A stretch of DNA of 64,000 nt from Straminergon stramineum (taxonomy: Eukaryota; Streptophyta; Bryopsida; Hypnales; Calliergonaceae): assembly GCA_963920665.1 (NCBI GenBank), contig OY987268.1:19284501-19348500 (forward strand), read 5' to 3'. The position numbers and the translations under genes are program-made. This document shows, in pieces, positions 24,469-36,222 of this stretch (the stretch's first letter is position 1; each line of letters starts with the position of its first letter). The notes under the pieces are model-generated. The model was not told the DNA's origin. It searched no databases and was given only the letters and a program-made list of their open reading frames with translations.

Positions 24469-26487
24469 CAGTAGGAGAAAACAAGGGATTTTGCGACTAC
24501 TAATTGCAACTGGTTTTGTAGTTGCATGAGATGTTTGTAACTAGGTGACAATTTAGAGCCCACAGTTGTAGTGGACAAGTCACACTAGTTGCAAAGCAAT
24601 TGCAAAAATTTTCAAGGTTGTTTCTCGTCCGATGGCCTACTTGAAAGTTCATTGATAAACTCTTTTGACGTGGTTGTTGATCTGGAAGTTATTTGTTTGC
24701 AACTAGTTTGTGACTAACGTGCAACTAGTTTGCGATTTATTTACAATTTGTCTGTAATTCGGAGATTAGTAGATTCAAAATTTTACATCTATCTTTTTTT
24801 CAAATTGCCAAATCCAAAAATTTCTTAAACTTTAAATGTTTACAAATTTTCATAGATTATAAAAATCTACAAATTATAGAAATCTCTAAGTTGTAGAAAT
24901 CTACAAAGTATAAAAATCTACAATATGTAGAAATAGTAGAATTTTGTAATCAAAATTCATTACTCAAGAATGCTATAACTAACAATTCTTATATGTCCAA
25001 CCTAATGGTATTCTTGACAATTGATATGGGACAATTAATAAAAGACTTAATAGTAGTTGCATTTTAGTTGTTTCCTAGTTGCAAGCTAGTTGTTTTCTAG
25101 TTGCAGTTTAGTTGGATCTTAGTTGCATGCTAGTTGTATTCTAGTTAACCTCTAAAGGACCATTGTCCCTTCGGGGAACAAATGAAATTTCGGATAGGTA
25201 CCTACGGTCTCAATTTTTGTCCTAATTTTTTTAAACTTTTTATTAAGATAGAAAAATTGATTATCTTCGTGGGAATATAATTTTTTCACTTGGTCCCCAG
25301 GAACAAATGTTATGCCTAAATAAGCTCAAAACAGGGGAGAGGGGGCAACAAAAAAAGTTTCAAAAATTTGAATTTTTTTATTTTTTTTCAGTTGTAGATT
25401 ATGTTTTTGTCTACACAGAAAGCTTTGATTCATTCCATTTGGATTTGTCGTGAGAAAGTTATAGACAATCTTGTTTTTCGGGCAATTAGAGCATCTTCTT
25501 GAAAAAATAACTTGTAGGATTCATTTTTGAATGCAATTTTCACAATTTAAAAAAAAGGGGGTCCATATGGTTTCATTTGATTTCTAGAACAATCTCACCA
25601 TTGGGATTAGTGCATTTTAATTCCACCTTAGAGATATGAATAATTTAGATTTTCCTTTTCTCTTGTATCTACTTCTACTTAACAATTTTTTAAAGTAAAA
25701 AAATTAATTTTTTTTGTATTTTCTTTTTTTCCTAGACTCTCAACTCAATTCTCCATCATAAAGATTGAAAGCTCAAAACTTTGTAGTGCAAAAAGTTAAG
25801 AAGGTTCAAAGTCAAATAACCTAGTCCCACAATGTGTGGAAAAACTTGTTTTCTTCAGTTTAAACACAGATATCTTGCAATCAATATAGTAAAAGATTTG
25901 AAATTTTTTCCACATATTTTCATACTAGTTAGGTGTAAGATCCTATGGTTAGATGTGCAAAAAATACAACTTTCAAATTTTTTTACTCATTGCTCTAAAA
26001 ATGGCAATTTTGAGTGGGTTTTTTGTAGAAAAAAGGCCTTGGTCCTTTAGGGGTTAAAGTCTAATCATTTTTTAGTCAAATTCTAGTTGAATTGTAGTTG
26101 CAGTCTAGTTGTATTGTAGTTGTATTGTAGTTGTTTTCTAGTTGCAATGTAGTTGCATTTTAGTTGCACTGGAGTTGCTTTCTAATTGAATTTCTATCAA
26201 ATTTAGATTATATGCAATTGTAGATAGAGACATTGGACTCTACAAAATGTAAAATTGTCCATGTCGACAATTTTGATGAATATTCAATGTAAAATATCAC
26301 ACATCAACCCTTTTGTTACATTCTTGTAACCGCAACTACATTTTGCAACTACTTTGTGACTATTTTGCAACTACAATGTAACTATATCAAAGTTAATGCA
26401 AATACAAAGGATTGTAATTGTAGGGTAGTTGGATAGGACCGTAGTTGCATTTTAGTCAACTATAGTGGACGCATTTTTCTTCTATTG
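24469..26487. mobile_element. CACTA-type transposon, second copy, itself interrupted
   Basis: Ends CAGTAGGAGAAAAC (a mutated CACTAGAAG) and TTTTTCTTCTATTG, flanked by AGT at 24466-24468 and 26488-26490. The interior is collinear with the CACTA element at 15907-17049: GCGACTAC start, TTTGCAACT words, AATCTACAA tandem words, then TAGTTGCA words on the right. It carries a 905-bp TTAA element at 25149-26053; without that and one TTAA it is about 1.1 kb, like the other copy. Confidence 0.88.
25149..26053 (+). mobile_element. TTAA element, family B, inserted into a CACTA element (905 bp)
   Basis: Starts CCTCTAAAGGACCATTG, ends CTTGGTCCTTTAGGGG: inverted repeats. TTAA lies on both sides (25145-25148, 26054-26057). 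The uninterrupted relative reads CTAGTTAAAGTCTAG at 16568-16582 with a single TTAA, so insertion duplicated exactly four bases. No transposase frame. This is the youngest layer of the nest and the best evidence for the insertion mechanism. Confidence 0.93.
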
Positions 26488-26603
26488 AGTTGGATATGCA
26501 ATAAAAAAATATGCAATAAAAAAATATATTTTTTATTTACAGGGAAAATGGAAATTCATTGAGTGTGTTTGACAAAAAATAACCTTCAGGCTTTCGGGGT
26601 TAA

Positions 26604-27297
26604 TATGGCAAAAAAATATAAAGTGAATTCAAAGAATGACTCAAGTTTCATCCTAAGGATTCTTTACAAGAATCAATAAGACCATATACACTCCACTATA
26701 TACATTTCAAACATGCGAAACTTATATTTATTATATACCACACATAATAAGTTAGTAATAACTTCTTCATCCTAAGCTTTTTAGATGTAAGATTTCAAAT
26801 TAATGACTGAAACCTTAAAATTTTACCAATTTCAAAGAGGTTGAAGTTAGTCCATTGCACTAGTAGAAGAAACTTTGCAATCACAAAAATATGAGGTGTT
26901 GGATTAAGAACACATGTTACTTGTTCGCCAATGCAAGTGCCTATACATACTTTCAACAACCAAACTTCATCTCGTAGTGTACAAAAACAAAAATTAATGC
27001 ATCATTTTGTTGAAACAATTTGTTTGGAGTTTAAGAAATTGGTTTAGAATTGCTCCAATCCCTTCAAAATTTGCATAATTAGAACTAAGGCTAAATACTT
27101 TTTGAAGGTGAGGCTAGAAAATTATTGCCTACTTTTCATCCTAAATTGGAGATGTTCGGTAATTCTTGTATTAGTCTCTAAGTGCTCAATCATCTTCAAG
27201 GTTGGTGATGAATGTTTTGAAAAGTGACTTCCTCCAATTAGTATTCATCGACAAAGCTTCAAGAATAAAAAATATCAATAGAAAGGAGAGAAGATGT
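26604..27297. other. AT-rich intergenic DNA
   Basis: No gene. A word CACTAGTAGAAGAAAC at about 26868 resembles a CACTA end, but no partner end was found. Confidence 0.5.
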
Positions 27298-27301
27298 TTA
27301 A

Positions 27302-29222
27302 CCCCTAAATGCCCAATGCCTATTTTGAGTTTTTTGGTATTTACTTTCAATTGAAGAAAATGCCAACATTTTGATAAGTTGTATCAATTTTTTGATTTTA
27401 AATTGTAACCATATAAATTCAAACTAGACATATTAAAGATCATATAGGAAAAGAAAACACAACAATATTACTTATGAAGTGAAAGATTACAATGTTTGAC
27501 CATGAAGGTGTTAAAACTTCAAAAGTGATGTGAAGCCTTTCTATCCTCTTTTTACAAGTCAAATTAAAAAGTTGGTGACCAAAAATATTTGAGGTAAGAG
27601 GGCCTAATATGCATAACCCGAATCAAATCATGGCTTTTAAAAATCTAGTCTACAATTTTTTTAAATGAATTTTGAATGTGATTATTTCTCCAAGATCTAG
27701 TGTATTTGAGGTTCATTTCCAAGAGCCTTCAACACTATGGAAAGTCAAGATTGCAATGGATATCCTTGCACAAAATCTTGAATTGAAAAATCAATATCAT
27801 TATTACAACCCTCATCAAGAGTCGTGCCCATGGCACCTTGGTGAGCAAAGGAGACATTGGGGTGACTCCCCAAGCCTTGCAAGAGATGGGGTGAAGGGGA
27901 CTAGGAGTCCTAAGCGATTAGAGAATTGTAGCACTCTAATTTGGATGAATTAGGGGGCGTGTCACACATGCTTGGAAAGATTGTGAGAAGACACATCCAT
28001 GGGTTCAAAGAATGTGAGAATTTGAGTTGGGAGTCAAAAGTTATGTCTCTTCAAAGTTGACAGTGTCAAGGCCGAGTTCTGAGGCATGGAAACGTGGGAA
28101 ACAAGGTTTGGGAGGAATCCTTTGAGCCAAATAGGGCATGCCGCACATCATTAGAAAGATAAGGAGACAAGCTTTCTAGAATGATAAGGCTCATGAAGAG
28201 ATGAGCTATTATCTAAAAGTTATGGGCATCCAAAGAGGGTGGAGTCCTAGAAAATTATACCTCCCGAGGGACTCATACCTTTGCCATAACTTCCTCAATA
28301 CTTGTTGTATTGGAGAAAGCGAATAGTCCACAATGATCTACAAAAAATGTAGATTACGAAAATGGGCTCACACTTGGGATTTGAATCTTGGAGCTAAAAG
28401 TTATCCTGATGGGAAGATCAGGAGTCTTTGGGGGTCCAGTTTTGGGGAAACCACTTGGAATTGGGTGGTCTTTCAAGATGGAGAGCATCTTGGGGGTTCC
28501 CGATGACCTCTAATATGAAGGGGGGACTGCCGAATACTATGAGGAGGGGTGGTCTCATTCCTCACTCTTGGATGGTGCCATGGTGAGCCAAAGTGACTCC
28601 GAATGGTGAAGTTAGTGTTGAAGCCTCACCACCACTCATGTGTTACCGTGGAGTGCTTGTGCATTCTTTGATACCAGTTGGATGGTATCCCGCTCCATAC
28701 TAGGTCATGGTGTGAGTCATGAAATGAGTTGGGTTGGACCTAGTGGAGAATTGGGTCCCATTCAAGGGTGGTTAGCACTGGTAGAAAGTTGTTCCTCCAC
28801 CGAGTACTTAGACATCAATGGAAGTTCCACCCTATGTCATCAAATGACATGCTCAATGTCTTATGGGAATTAAGTGTTGGAAAGAAAGTATTAGGAGTCA
28901 CGGAGGAATGGAAAACCTTATGACTTGAGTTGGAACCTAACATTGGGGGTGCATAGCATGTGTAGTGTTAGGAGAGTGCGACCCTTGGTGTCACTAAAGG
29001 GTTAAGTGCTTGGGAAAGCACTAAAAGGTGAATTTAAGGTAGTAAGTGTCACTAAGAGGTGCGACAATTATTCATTTTCAAAATCGGATTTTTCATGCTA
29101 AAAATAAACTTCAAAGAAAACTTTCAAAAAATACAAACTACTAAAAATAGCAAATTGGTAAGGTTTTATTTAACTTCAAAGTTTTACAAACACTAGATTA
29201 TTGTGCCTCAGGCATTTAGGGG
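27302..29222 (+). mobile_element. Probable TTAA element interrupted by an LTR-like repeat
   Basis: Left end CCCCTAAATGCCCAATGCC and right end CCTCAGGCATTTAGGGG are partly inverted repeats, with TTAA at 27298-27301 and 29223-29226. At 1921 bp it is about twice as long as other copies; the excess is the GC-richer repeat at 27960-29066, leaving about 0.8 kb. I could not align its interior with family A or B, so it may be a third long family. Confidence 0.6.
27960..29066 (+). repeat. LTR-like dispersed repeat, copy 1 (about 1.1 kb)
   Basis: Starts TGTCACACATGCTTGG and ends GGTGCGACA. A homologous copy lies at 56812-57962, with shared words along the whole length (CACATCATTAGAAAG against CATATCATTGGAGAG; GGGATTTGAA; GGGTGGTCTT). 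TG...CA termini with inverted TGTCAC/GTGACA ends suggest a solo LTR, but no 5-bp target duplication is evident. It is GC-richer than its surroundings and carries no recognised coding region. Related GC-rich sequence extends left to about 27815. Confidence 0.55.
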
Positions 29223-29313
29223 TTAAAATCAATTGATGATGTAGATATTAGAGGGTCGCTACAATTGTTTTTTTTATAATTTCTTCAAAGTGAACTTATA
29301 ATCTTTAACTTAA

Positions 29314-30238
29314 CCCCTAAATGTTTTCAACTATGTTTTCACCAAAAATGCTCCCAAACTGTCATTTCTAGAACAAGTACCAGATTTTAGGAAAAAAACA
29401 TTTTTGGACACATGTAACCGTAAGATCTTGTACGAAACTTATTTGAGAAGATGTGGAAAAAATTTCAGAATTTTCCACCGTGTAGATTATAAGATATTAG
29501 TGTTTGAATTAGCAAAAATCCTTTTTTGGGCCCTGTGAAAAAACGGGGAGCTGCACTTCACAAGGCCACATTTGTATGAAAAAAATTCCAAAATGGTGGT
29601 TACTCTTTGGATTCATTCTTCAAGGCAAGTTGTCTATGTGCTTGAAAAAATTCAAATCATTTGAAATTGTACAACATACAGGAAAAAGGAAGTAAGTACA
29701 AAGAAGTAGAGAATGATTCAAAATACTAAATTGTGAAGAATTTCGTTATGGAATTGAAAAATTTTAATCCCAATGGTTGTAATGTTTTAATAAACAATAC
29801 ACACCCTATCATTTTATTTTTTTCAAAAAATATTGAAAATTGAGTGAAATAAAAGACTTCAAAGTTTATTTTAGAGTAGGGAATCCAAAACTGCCCGCAA
29901 ACTAAAACGCCTCATAACTTTCATCTCATAAATCAAAATGGAATGATTCAAAGCTTTCCATGTACATATAAATCTAGAAAACCAATTTCAAATTTTTATT
30001 TCTTAAAAAAGTGTTTTTTTAAGAAATTTTTGGGTTGCCCGAGGAGCACTGAAAATTACATATCATGCAATAACTTTTTAACCATGAAGTCAAAAGTTAT
30101 GAAAATTGTTGGGCCTTAAAGATACTCCTCGGGCACATGTTGTGTGAAAATTTCAAAGAAAAATAAGAAAAACTCCATTCGTAGTGAGCTGCCCAAAATC
30201 GCTATGTTGCCAAAAAACGCAGTTTGGGCGTTTAGGGG
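29314..30238 (+). mobile_element. TTAA element, family A, copy 2 (925 bp)
   Basis: CCCCTAAATGTTTTC to TTTGGGCGTTTAGGGG, TTAA at 29310-29313 and 30239-30242. Collinear with 11718-12665: for example AACTATGTTTTCACC against GACTATGTTTCCATC near the left end and AGTGAGCTGCCCAAAAT near the right end. Non-coding. Confidence 0.85.
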
Positions 30239-30242
30239 TTAA

Positions 30243-30939
30243 GCAATTAGAGTCCAGTTTCGTGTTTTTATTTATTCCTTAATTCTTCTTCTTCCAAGTT
30301 ACTACATATTGGCTAAGGCTAGATCACATCTTTTCTTGTGGAATCAAATTTAAATTTGTCTAGGGACAATCATCAATACTTATTCTTGACCATGGATGAT
30401 ATAATTTCAAAAATTTAAACGTATGTTTAGAGCCAAAGGCCCGGACTGGCTAGGAGAGGCCAAAAATGCTAACATAATTTCTACTCTGAAGCAATGTTTT
30501 AAGACTTAGAACTAGTTCAAAATCTCCATTTATAAAGTATGGTTGAAATCTCCATTTTCTAATAGTTTTTTGAAGAATTCAATCCTCATAACTTTTATTC
30601 AAATTGACCAAGTAAATCTTCCTAAAAATTTTAAGAGAAAATCCTTACCAATTACAAGATTGTAGTATCTCAAGTTTAAAACATTTTTTTCTAACTAATT
30701 CGAAAGGTGAAATTTTGTATTTCAATATATTTATTTAAAAAAGGTACATCCAACAATTTTCAGAATTTGACAATATGCTAGAAAATGAATTTAGAATACA
30801 CAAGAAAAAAAATAATCCAAAAAATCTCATAACCATGGAAAAAAACCCCTTCTTCCACTTGTTTGAGAAAGAAAATGAAAGAAAAAAACAAATTGTTAAT
30901 AAAGTTGACTTGAAATTGTAAAATGACAAGGTATCAAGG
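30243..30939. other. AT-rich intergenic DNA
   Basis: No gene or recognised repeat. A minus-strand open frame at 30735-30929 is Phe/Leu-rich, as random AT-rich DNA would give. Confidence 0.5.
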
Positions 30940-30943
30940 TTAA

Positions 30944-31480
30944 CCCTTAGAGGCCCAAAGTTCCTATGGGGGATTCTTAGGATTTCGGATAGGCTTATGT
31001 GATTTTAATTTTTGACATGATTTTTTGAAACTTTTTTTGAGATGGGAAATTTGACTAGCTTTGTGGGAATATATTTTTTTCAATTGGTGCCCAAGAGCAA
31101 AAGTTATGCTAACTTAAGTCTAAAAAACAGTTCAAGTGATGGCCCCCAAAGAATCACAAAAAAATGAATTTTTTTAATTCTTCATTTTTTTTCTCATAGA
31201 TTACATTTTTTGTCTTCATATATTGCTTTCAATCATTCTATTTGGACTAGCGATGAGAAAATTACAGAAAATCTTATTTTCAAGTAATCTTAGAATCTTC
31301 CTAAAAAAATTACTTATAGAATTCCTTTTGGAAATTCAAAAATCCAATTTTTACAATCTTTCAAAAAAAATTGTTAGACAAGGTTAAGTTTGTTTGTTAG
31401 AACAATCTCACCTTTGGAATTATTGTGTTTCAATTCCATCTTAGAGCTACTAACGATTTAGTTTTCCCTACAATTTTGAC
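30944..31480 (+). mobile_element. Truncated TTAA element, family B
   Basis: TTAA (30940-30943) then CCCTTAGAGGCCCAAAG. The following 500 bases track the 25149 and 39708 copies (TTTCGGATAGG, GCTTTGTGGGAATATA, AACAATCTCACC, TTCCATCTTAGAGCTA). Similarity fades near 31480 and no right end is present, so the copy is 3'-truncated. The break position is approximate. Confidence 0.65.
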
Positions 31481-33522
31481 ATTGTATGTATGGTATTGTA
31501 TTTAATCCTTAAAAAATGAATTATGTACTAAAATACAATAGGATATACACCACTGGATTGAAAATTCAAGAATAGATTGAACATATTTCATTTGGATGTC
31601 ATTTAAGTATCTAAAGGAGATCACCCATTTCCGACCGGCCTCCCATTCTTATAGCTTAGGTTGTTGAATTTCCGATCAATTGTGGTGTAGGTGATAGCTC
31701 ATGTAGAGTGGAAACAAGAGAAGCAACGAAAATGTCCAGGAGGTGAACATTGAGAGCATACAATGATCACAACATGTACATTGAAAACCACGACGATCAC
31801 TTACATTGTTTTTCTAACCAATGTAAGATTGGAAATAGGTTTGCCTACATTTCAAGACTAGGGCAAACAAAATCTTCAAGAAAAAAATTCATCATAATTT
31901 TGTTTTTGAGGAAAAAAATGTAAAAAATTATGAAATCCTTCTCAAATCTATTTCTCTACATGGGAGAAAAAATTCCTCAACCTTCCCTATGCCGCAAATA
32001 GTCTGAATTGCTTAATTGGTTAGAAATGGGTGATCATCCTCATATGTCATCTCAAGCTCACATACGACAACTTCTTAGACGTAGAATATGTGCTTGATTT
32101 CCCAACTTCTAAGATGTATAGGATGTGCAATAATTATCCAAATTGGGAGTGCCATTTGTCATTGTCATTGGACCCGGCTCAATGGGAATACCAACTTTTC
32201 TCACTGCAGCCCGTTGAACAGAAAGGCCAAAGCTTCAATTTAAATAAAGCCGGGGGGGAAAAGGCAAACGTCCAAATCGCTATCATGAGACTCTTCACTT
32301 TTCCCGTCAGGGCCTTTACACTAATAAGTAAAGCCAGTAGCCAAATGCTCTCACCGCGATTTCTGCGTTCACCTCAAGGAAAGCTGCCGTGATCCGTGCT
32401 TCCATCATAAGGTGACGGCATTCATTCATTCTTCATCGAGCCATTTTATTTTGCGTATTCTTTCATTCACTTTCGTGATGGAGTACCGACTTTCTTCGCA
32501 ACTTCAGGCGATGATGGCCAGTTTTAACTTACTTTGAGTCCCGATTCCATGGATCATGCAGTTTGTTTGCTTTTCTATAACTTATTAGTTTTGCTTTTCT
32601 TTTCTGACTCTTGAAATGGAAAACATGCAATGCGCAGTGATGCTGTTCAGTTCTTTTTGAATTTTTTGAAAACTTGAAAATTTTATTCTACTGCCGGCGG
32701 AAATTGAACCTGTTTGGATCGTTGCACGACAGCTTCGAAGAAGCTAGTGAACGAAAAGGACGACTAATTTGGTGAGTCTGTGATGGACGCGAGTTTTGAG
32801 GCAGAAGTAAAATTTTCATGAAATTTTGTGCTAAAGTAAGTTAAGATGCGGGCGCTTTTTCTGTAGGATGCTGACTGATGTAGGAAATCCTGTATTTGTA
32901 CAGTACTCACGCGCCTGCCGGCTGTGGGACCGAAGAGAAAGTTTCGGCACCTGACGAGGTGATTTGTGATTGCACGGGATGGGAGCAATCGCTGGGAGTA
33001 TCTTTGGCATCGAGTATGTGACGAAGGCATATCGTGTGCTACTACCGTGTCGTCCTGCAATGGCGACATGTGACGACGTGAAGACCTTACTTGAGGTGCT
33101 GTTGTAGTTTTGGATCGTCCTGGAGTGAGCGTTTCTTGAGTTTTTGTTCGAACTGATGAGTCTTTGTTTTTATTTTTTGGGGATTTGGGTCGGAGGACAA
33201 AATCTCGTGAAGGTTTTGTCTTCCTCCGAGGTCATGGCGACGGCTTTCGTTTCTTGAGGTGCGTGTATCGTTTGTCCAAGGAGAATCATACTGCTTGACG
33301 GAATGGCCTTTGTTAGATGGAGATTCTTGTTTTCTAAAGAAGTGAGAGAGATGCTGGACAAGATTCGTGTTTAAGGTGCTTTGACGTTTGGTCTCGGTCA
33401 GCACTGCCTGACGCAGTCAAGGTGTCGACCTTTTCGGTTCTGAATAAGTTTCAGTTAATCTTCTGTAGTGACTCCTTTTCGACGGAGCTGTGCAGAGCTG
33501 ACGTTTCTTGTTTGATGTGCAG
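31481..33522. other. Intergenic, then leader region of the 33.6-35.8 kb gene
   Basis: 31481-32150 is AT-rich without features. From about 32150 GC rises. A good donor (ATTTG|GTGAGTCT) at 32772 and a good acceptor (TGTGCAG|GATGG) at 33522 suggest a noncoding leader exon ending at 32771 and an intron of 751 bases. An open frame at 32030-32392 (+) is not recognisable and ends before the donor; I treat it as chance. Confidence 0.4.
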
Positions 33523-33523
33523 G

Positions 33524-33553
33524 ATGGTTTTACCTTGCCGTGAAGGACGTTAA
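33524..33553 (+). promoter_or_regulatory. Upstream open reading frame, 9 codons
   Basis: If the acceptor at 33522 is used, the first ATG in the exon (33524) opens a 9-codon frame ending TAA at 33553, 35 bases before the main ATG at 33589. Such a frame could reduce translation of the main frame. Depends on the inferred splice site. Confidence 0.4.
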
Positions 33554-33588
33554 GTCTGGAGAAGCTGCATTCTTTGAGTGCAGTAAAC

Positions 33589-35790
33589 ATGGTGGGAGTC
33601 TTCGCGAAGTCCCCGCGCGGGCGCGCTAATGCGCTCCGCACGAAGTACTTCTCGGTTAGTACTGTCGCCACATGTTCGTGTTATCGATTCTTTCAAGTGA
33701 CGAGTGAGGCCACGTCAAGTGGGGGCTTTGCAACTCGGACATGTTTGTGTTGGTTCTGACTTCATCTGCTTTCTTGATAAGTGAGTCACGCAGTGTTTTT
33801 TCTTTGTTTTTCCTTTGTTTATTTTCTTCGTGCTCGCTACACACGTTCGAACGTGGAATATACCTCAACCTGGATAGCGAAAATTGATGTCCCCCTAGTA
33901 GAGGCTGGGAGGGGATCTTTAGAACTACACGATTTGACTTGACTCGAAAAAGAAGGAAATACAAGTCTTGATGTAGGTTTGACTCGTCCAATTAGCTACT
34001 GATATTCGACACTATGAGATTTGCCTCGTATGATGAACCAAGATCATGACGAGGTTCTTTTTGTACGTAGGTAAATTTACAGGCGAGCAGGCCTGAAGGG
34101 ATGTTTTAGAAGCTTTCTCGGAGCTCTGCAACGTAGAATGAGTGAAAGAGAGTTTCTGAGAATTTTGAATCGTTAGTCTCTATCGAGATCTGCTCTCAAT
34201 TTGACGATCGAGTTCTCCAGGCCTTCGCTTCGGTATTTGTTATCTGATACCCCTCCCCTCCTTGTCTGCTGTGGCTTTGATGGCCGTTGCAGAGCTCGTA
34301 ATTCATCTAGTGTTGTGGGAATCTACTGAGGAAATGGATTTCCTGCGCAACAGATTTTGGCAAGTTGAGTTTGTTGTTGTTTTCAAGTACCTTAAACATC
34401 GAAGTTTTCTAAATACACTGAAAAGTCAGTCTGAAGGGGCTTGGTGTGATATTAAGAGTTAACATGGACGGGTCTGGTTTTGAATGGGAAGCAATCTAAG
34501 AGCTCTAGTTGCAGCCTGAAGAATGTCTGAATTCATTATTTTCATCCGCCTCTCCTGACATGCACCTCTCTCACTACTTCGATTGCTGTCTGAAATACTT
34601 GAAAATTTTACAATCGTCTTATTAATTGACATGACATGGCGTGATCGATGTGCAGGATGACAGAGTCGGTATGACGAGGATTAGTCCTGCAGCATCACTG
34701 CAGGGTGAGGCAGTTTTTGACTCCTTTCAACCGGCTGAAGAGCTCCGAGAGCCCTTCGAGCTTGACAAGCCTATTCAGTGTCCGTCTCCCGAGTCAAGTA
34801 TCATGGAGGTAATTCCTGAAGTTACTTGCAGACTCGTCAATATGCCATTCAAACTGAATCATTGAATCTGTATTTCTCTGTTACCACACCTCACTGTTAG
34901 CGGCTGTTCTGAATGCTTTCTTTTGAGACTATCATTATTATTTGTTTTCTTTGTGATGGTACCTCGGATCTCTGCGATCGCTGGGTAACGGGCGTGCTTT
35001 GTAGCTGGTACCATTGGGAAGTCCTCGGGGAGGAGGTTTGAGCAGTAGTTTCTTGCCATTCCGATCCACTGAGTGGAAGATATCGAAGAGTTTCAAGAAA
35101 TTTTGTCCCTCAAAATTGCAGAATCTAGAAAAGAAGAGAATCAAGGTTTCTTGGAAACTTTTCAACCTTATCTTAAAAAGAACATGGGTCGCTGTGGTTT
35201 ACAGGCGAAGCCCACAAGTCATAGTCAAACCTCGATAAGAGGATTACTTGGTCATACTCGGTCAAAATCAATTTTGACCTATGAATTGAATGATATTGAA
35301 ATTTGAACTATTTTTGTCCTAGTCAAGTATAGTAATTAGGAGAACAACCAAATAGTGGATTTCTCACAGATCATACATTGAGATAGATGGAGAAATTTGT
35401 AATATAATTAGAAATCCCTCACAAAAGGGGTTTTCTTATTTGTAGTTTTATGAACCTAGGACTAAGCAGACAGGAAAGATCCTGAAAAGTTTTAAAAAAA
35501 TAAAAAATTGACGTGAGATATGTTAGCATGAGTTAAGCTGGAATTGGTGGGGAGGACACAGGGCATAATAGTAATTATGAACTCTAATTACCACAATTTC
35601 ATTGCAGGAAGGCACACTATGGAGGCCAAGAATACTTGAAAACCTTCGAAGCAGAAATGACATTTGGTCTGCATCAATACAGCAGGAGTCTAATTTGCGT
35701 GGAGGGATCATTCCAAACAGGCGTTCCTTGGAGCATTTTCTATTCGCAGGACACAGTGCACCAGAATACGAGTTTAGAAAAATTGCTTGA
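33589..35790 (+). CDS. Unrecognised 133-residue plant protein, three exons
   Basis: I do not recognise the family. Exons 33589-33654, 34656-34808 and 35608-35790 are all phase 0 with GT-AG junctions and join into one open frame. Exon 1 is basic and GC-rich (MVGVFAKSPRGRANALRTKY). Exon 2 is acidic and contains FELDKPIQCPSPESSIM. Exon 3 has GTLWRPRILENLRSRNDIW, followed by a Ser/Arg-rich tail to TAG-free stop TGA at 35788-35790. The Cys-Pro-Ser-Pro-Glu plus Leu-Trp-Arg-x-Arg block has the look of a conserved short motif. No signal peptide or membrane segment is evident, so a soluble, possibly regulatory protein is likely. Exon 1 is the least certain; a start at Met28 (34671) is the alternative, giving 106 residues. 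Confidence 0.65.
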
Positions 35791-36222
35791 GTGAATTCAA
35801 AACTTATGAGAACCTTCGATCTTTCGAGGTGCAGGTCGCATAGATGCATTTGTAAAATACTCTTTTCTTGTCCTTCCAGTTCTAGTTCTACTAGTTACAG
35901 TAGTGCAATGCCATGACGTAATAAAGGTAGAAGCAAAAGTTTTCACTGGCATTTAGAAGTCTCAATCCTGTATACCTGCTTGGAAGCAGATTGTAATCAA
36001 AAGTAGCTGTATTCCGCATAATCTAACCAATCTGTTTTACTTCGTCTGGAACAATTTTACCTATTGAAATCTTTACTTCTATCCCCTAGCATTGCTTCAT
36101 AAAGATCGTGCTTGATCTCTACAGAATTGCAACCCACACTCAAACGCGGGAAGGACAATCGCCAGAGTTAAGCGCCGTAATTTACAATTACTTACACAAT
36201 GTTGGGATTTGGGTAAACCCGC
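35791..36222. other. Convergent 3' flanks
   Basis: The plus-strand gene ending at 35790 and the minus-strand aldo/keto reductase ending at 36223 converge here. The 432 bases should hold both 3' untranslated regions. AATAAA-type words occur near 35918 (AATAAAG) on the plus strand. Confidence 0.5.

Larger units (their letters stand above)
23645..26599 (+). mobile_element. TTAA element, family B, interrupted by a CACTA element
   Basis: Left end CCTCTAAAGTCCC with TTAA at 23641-23644; right end CTTTCGGGG with TTAA at 26600-26603. Alignment with the intact family-B copy at 39708-40625 shows that sequence up to 24468 (ATCCTACAGT) continues at 26491 (TGGATATGC), matching ATCTTACGGTTTGATATGC there. 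Removing the CACTA insertion and its 3-bp duplication leaves 933 bp, in line with 905 and 918 bp for the other full copies. It is the oldest layer of a three-level nest. Confidence 0.85.

Noticed and set aside
26868..26884. CACTA-like end CACTAGTAGAAG
   Set aside because: No inverted partner and no subterminal word array nearby.
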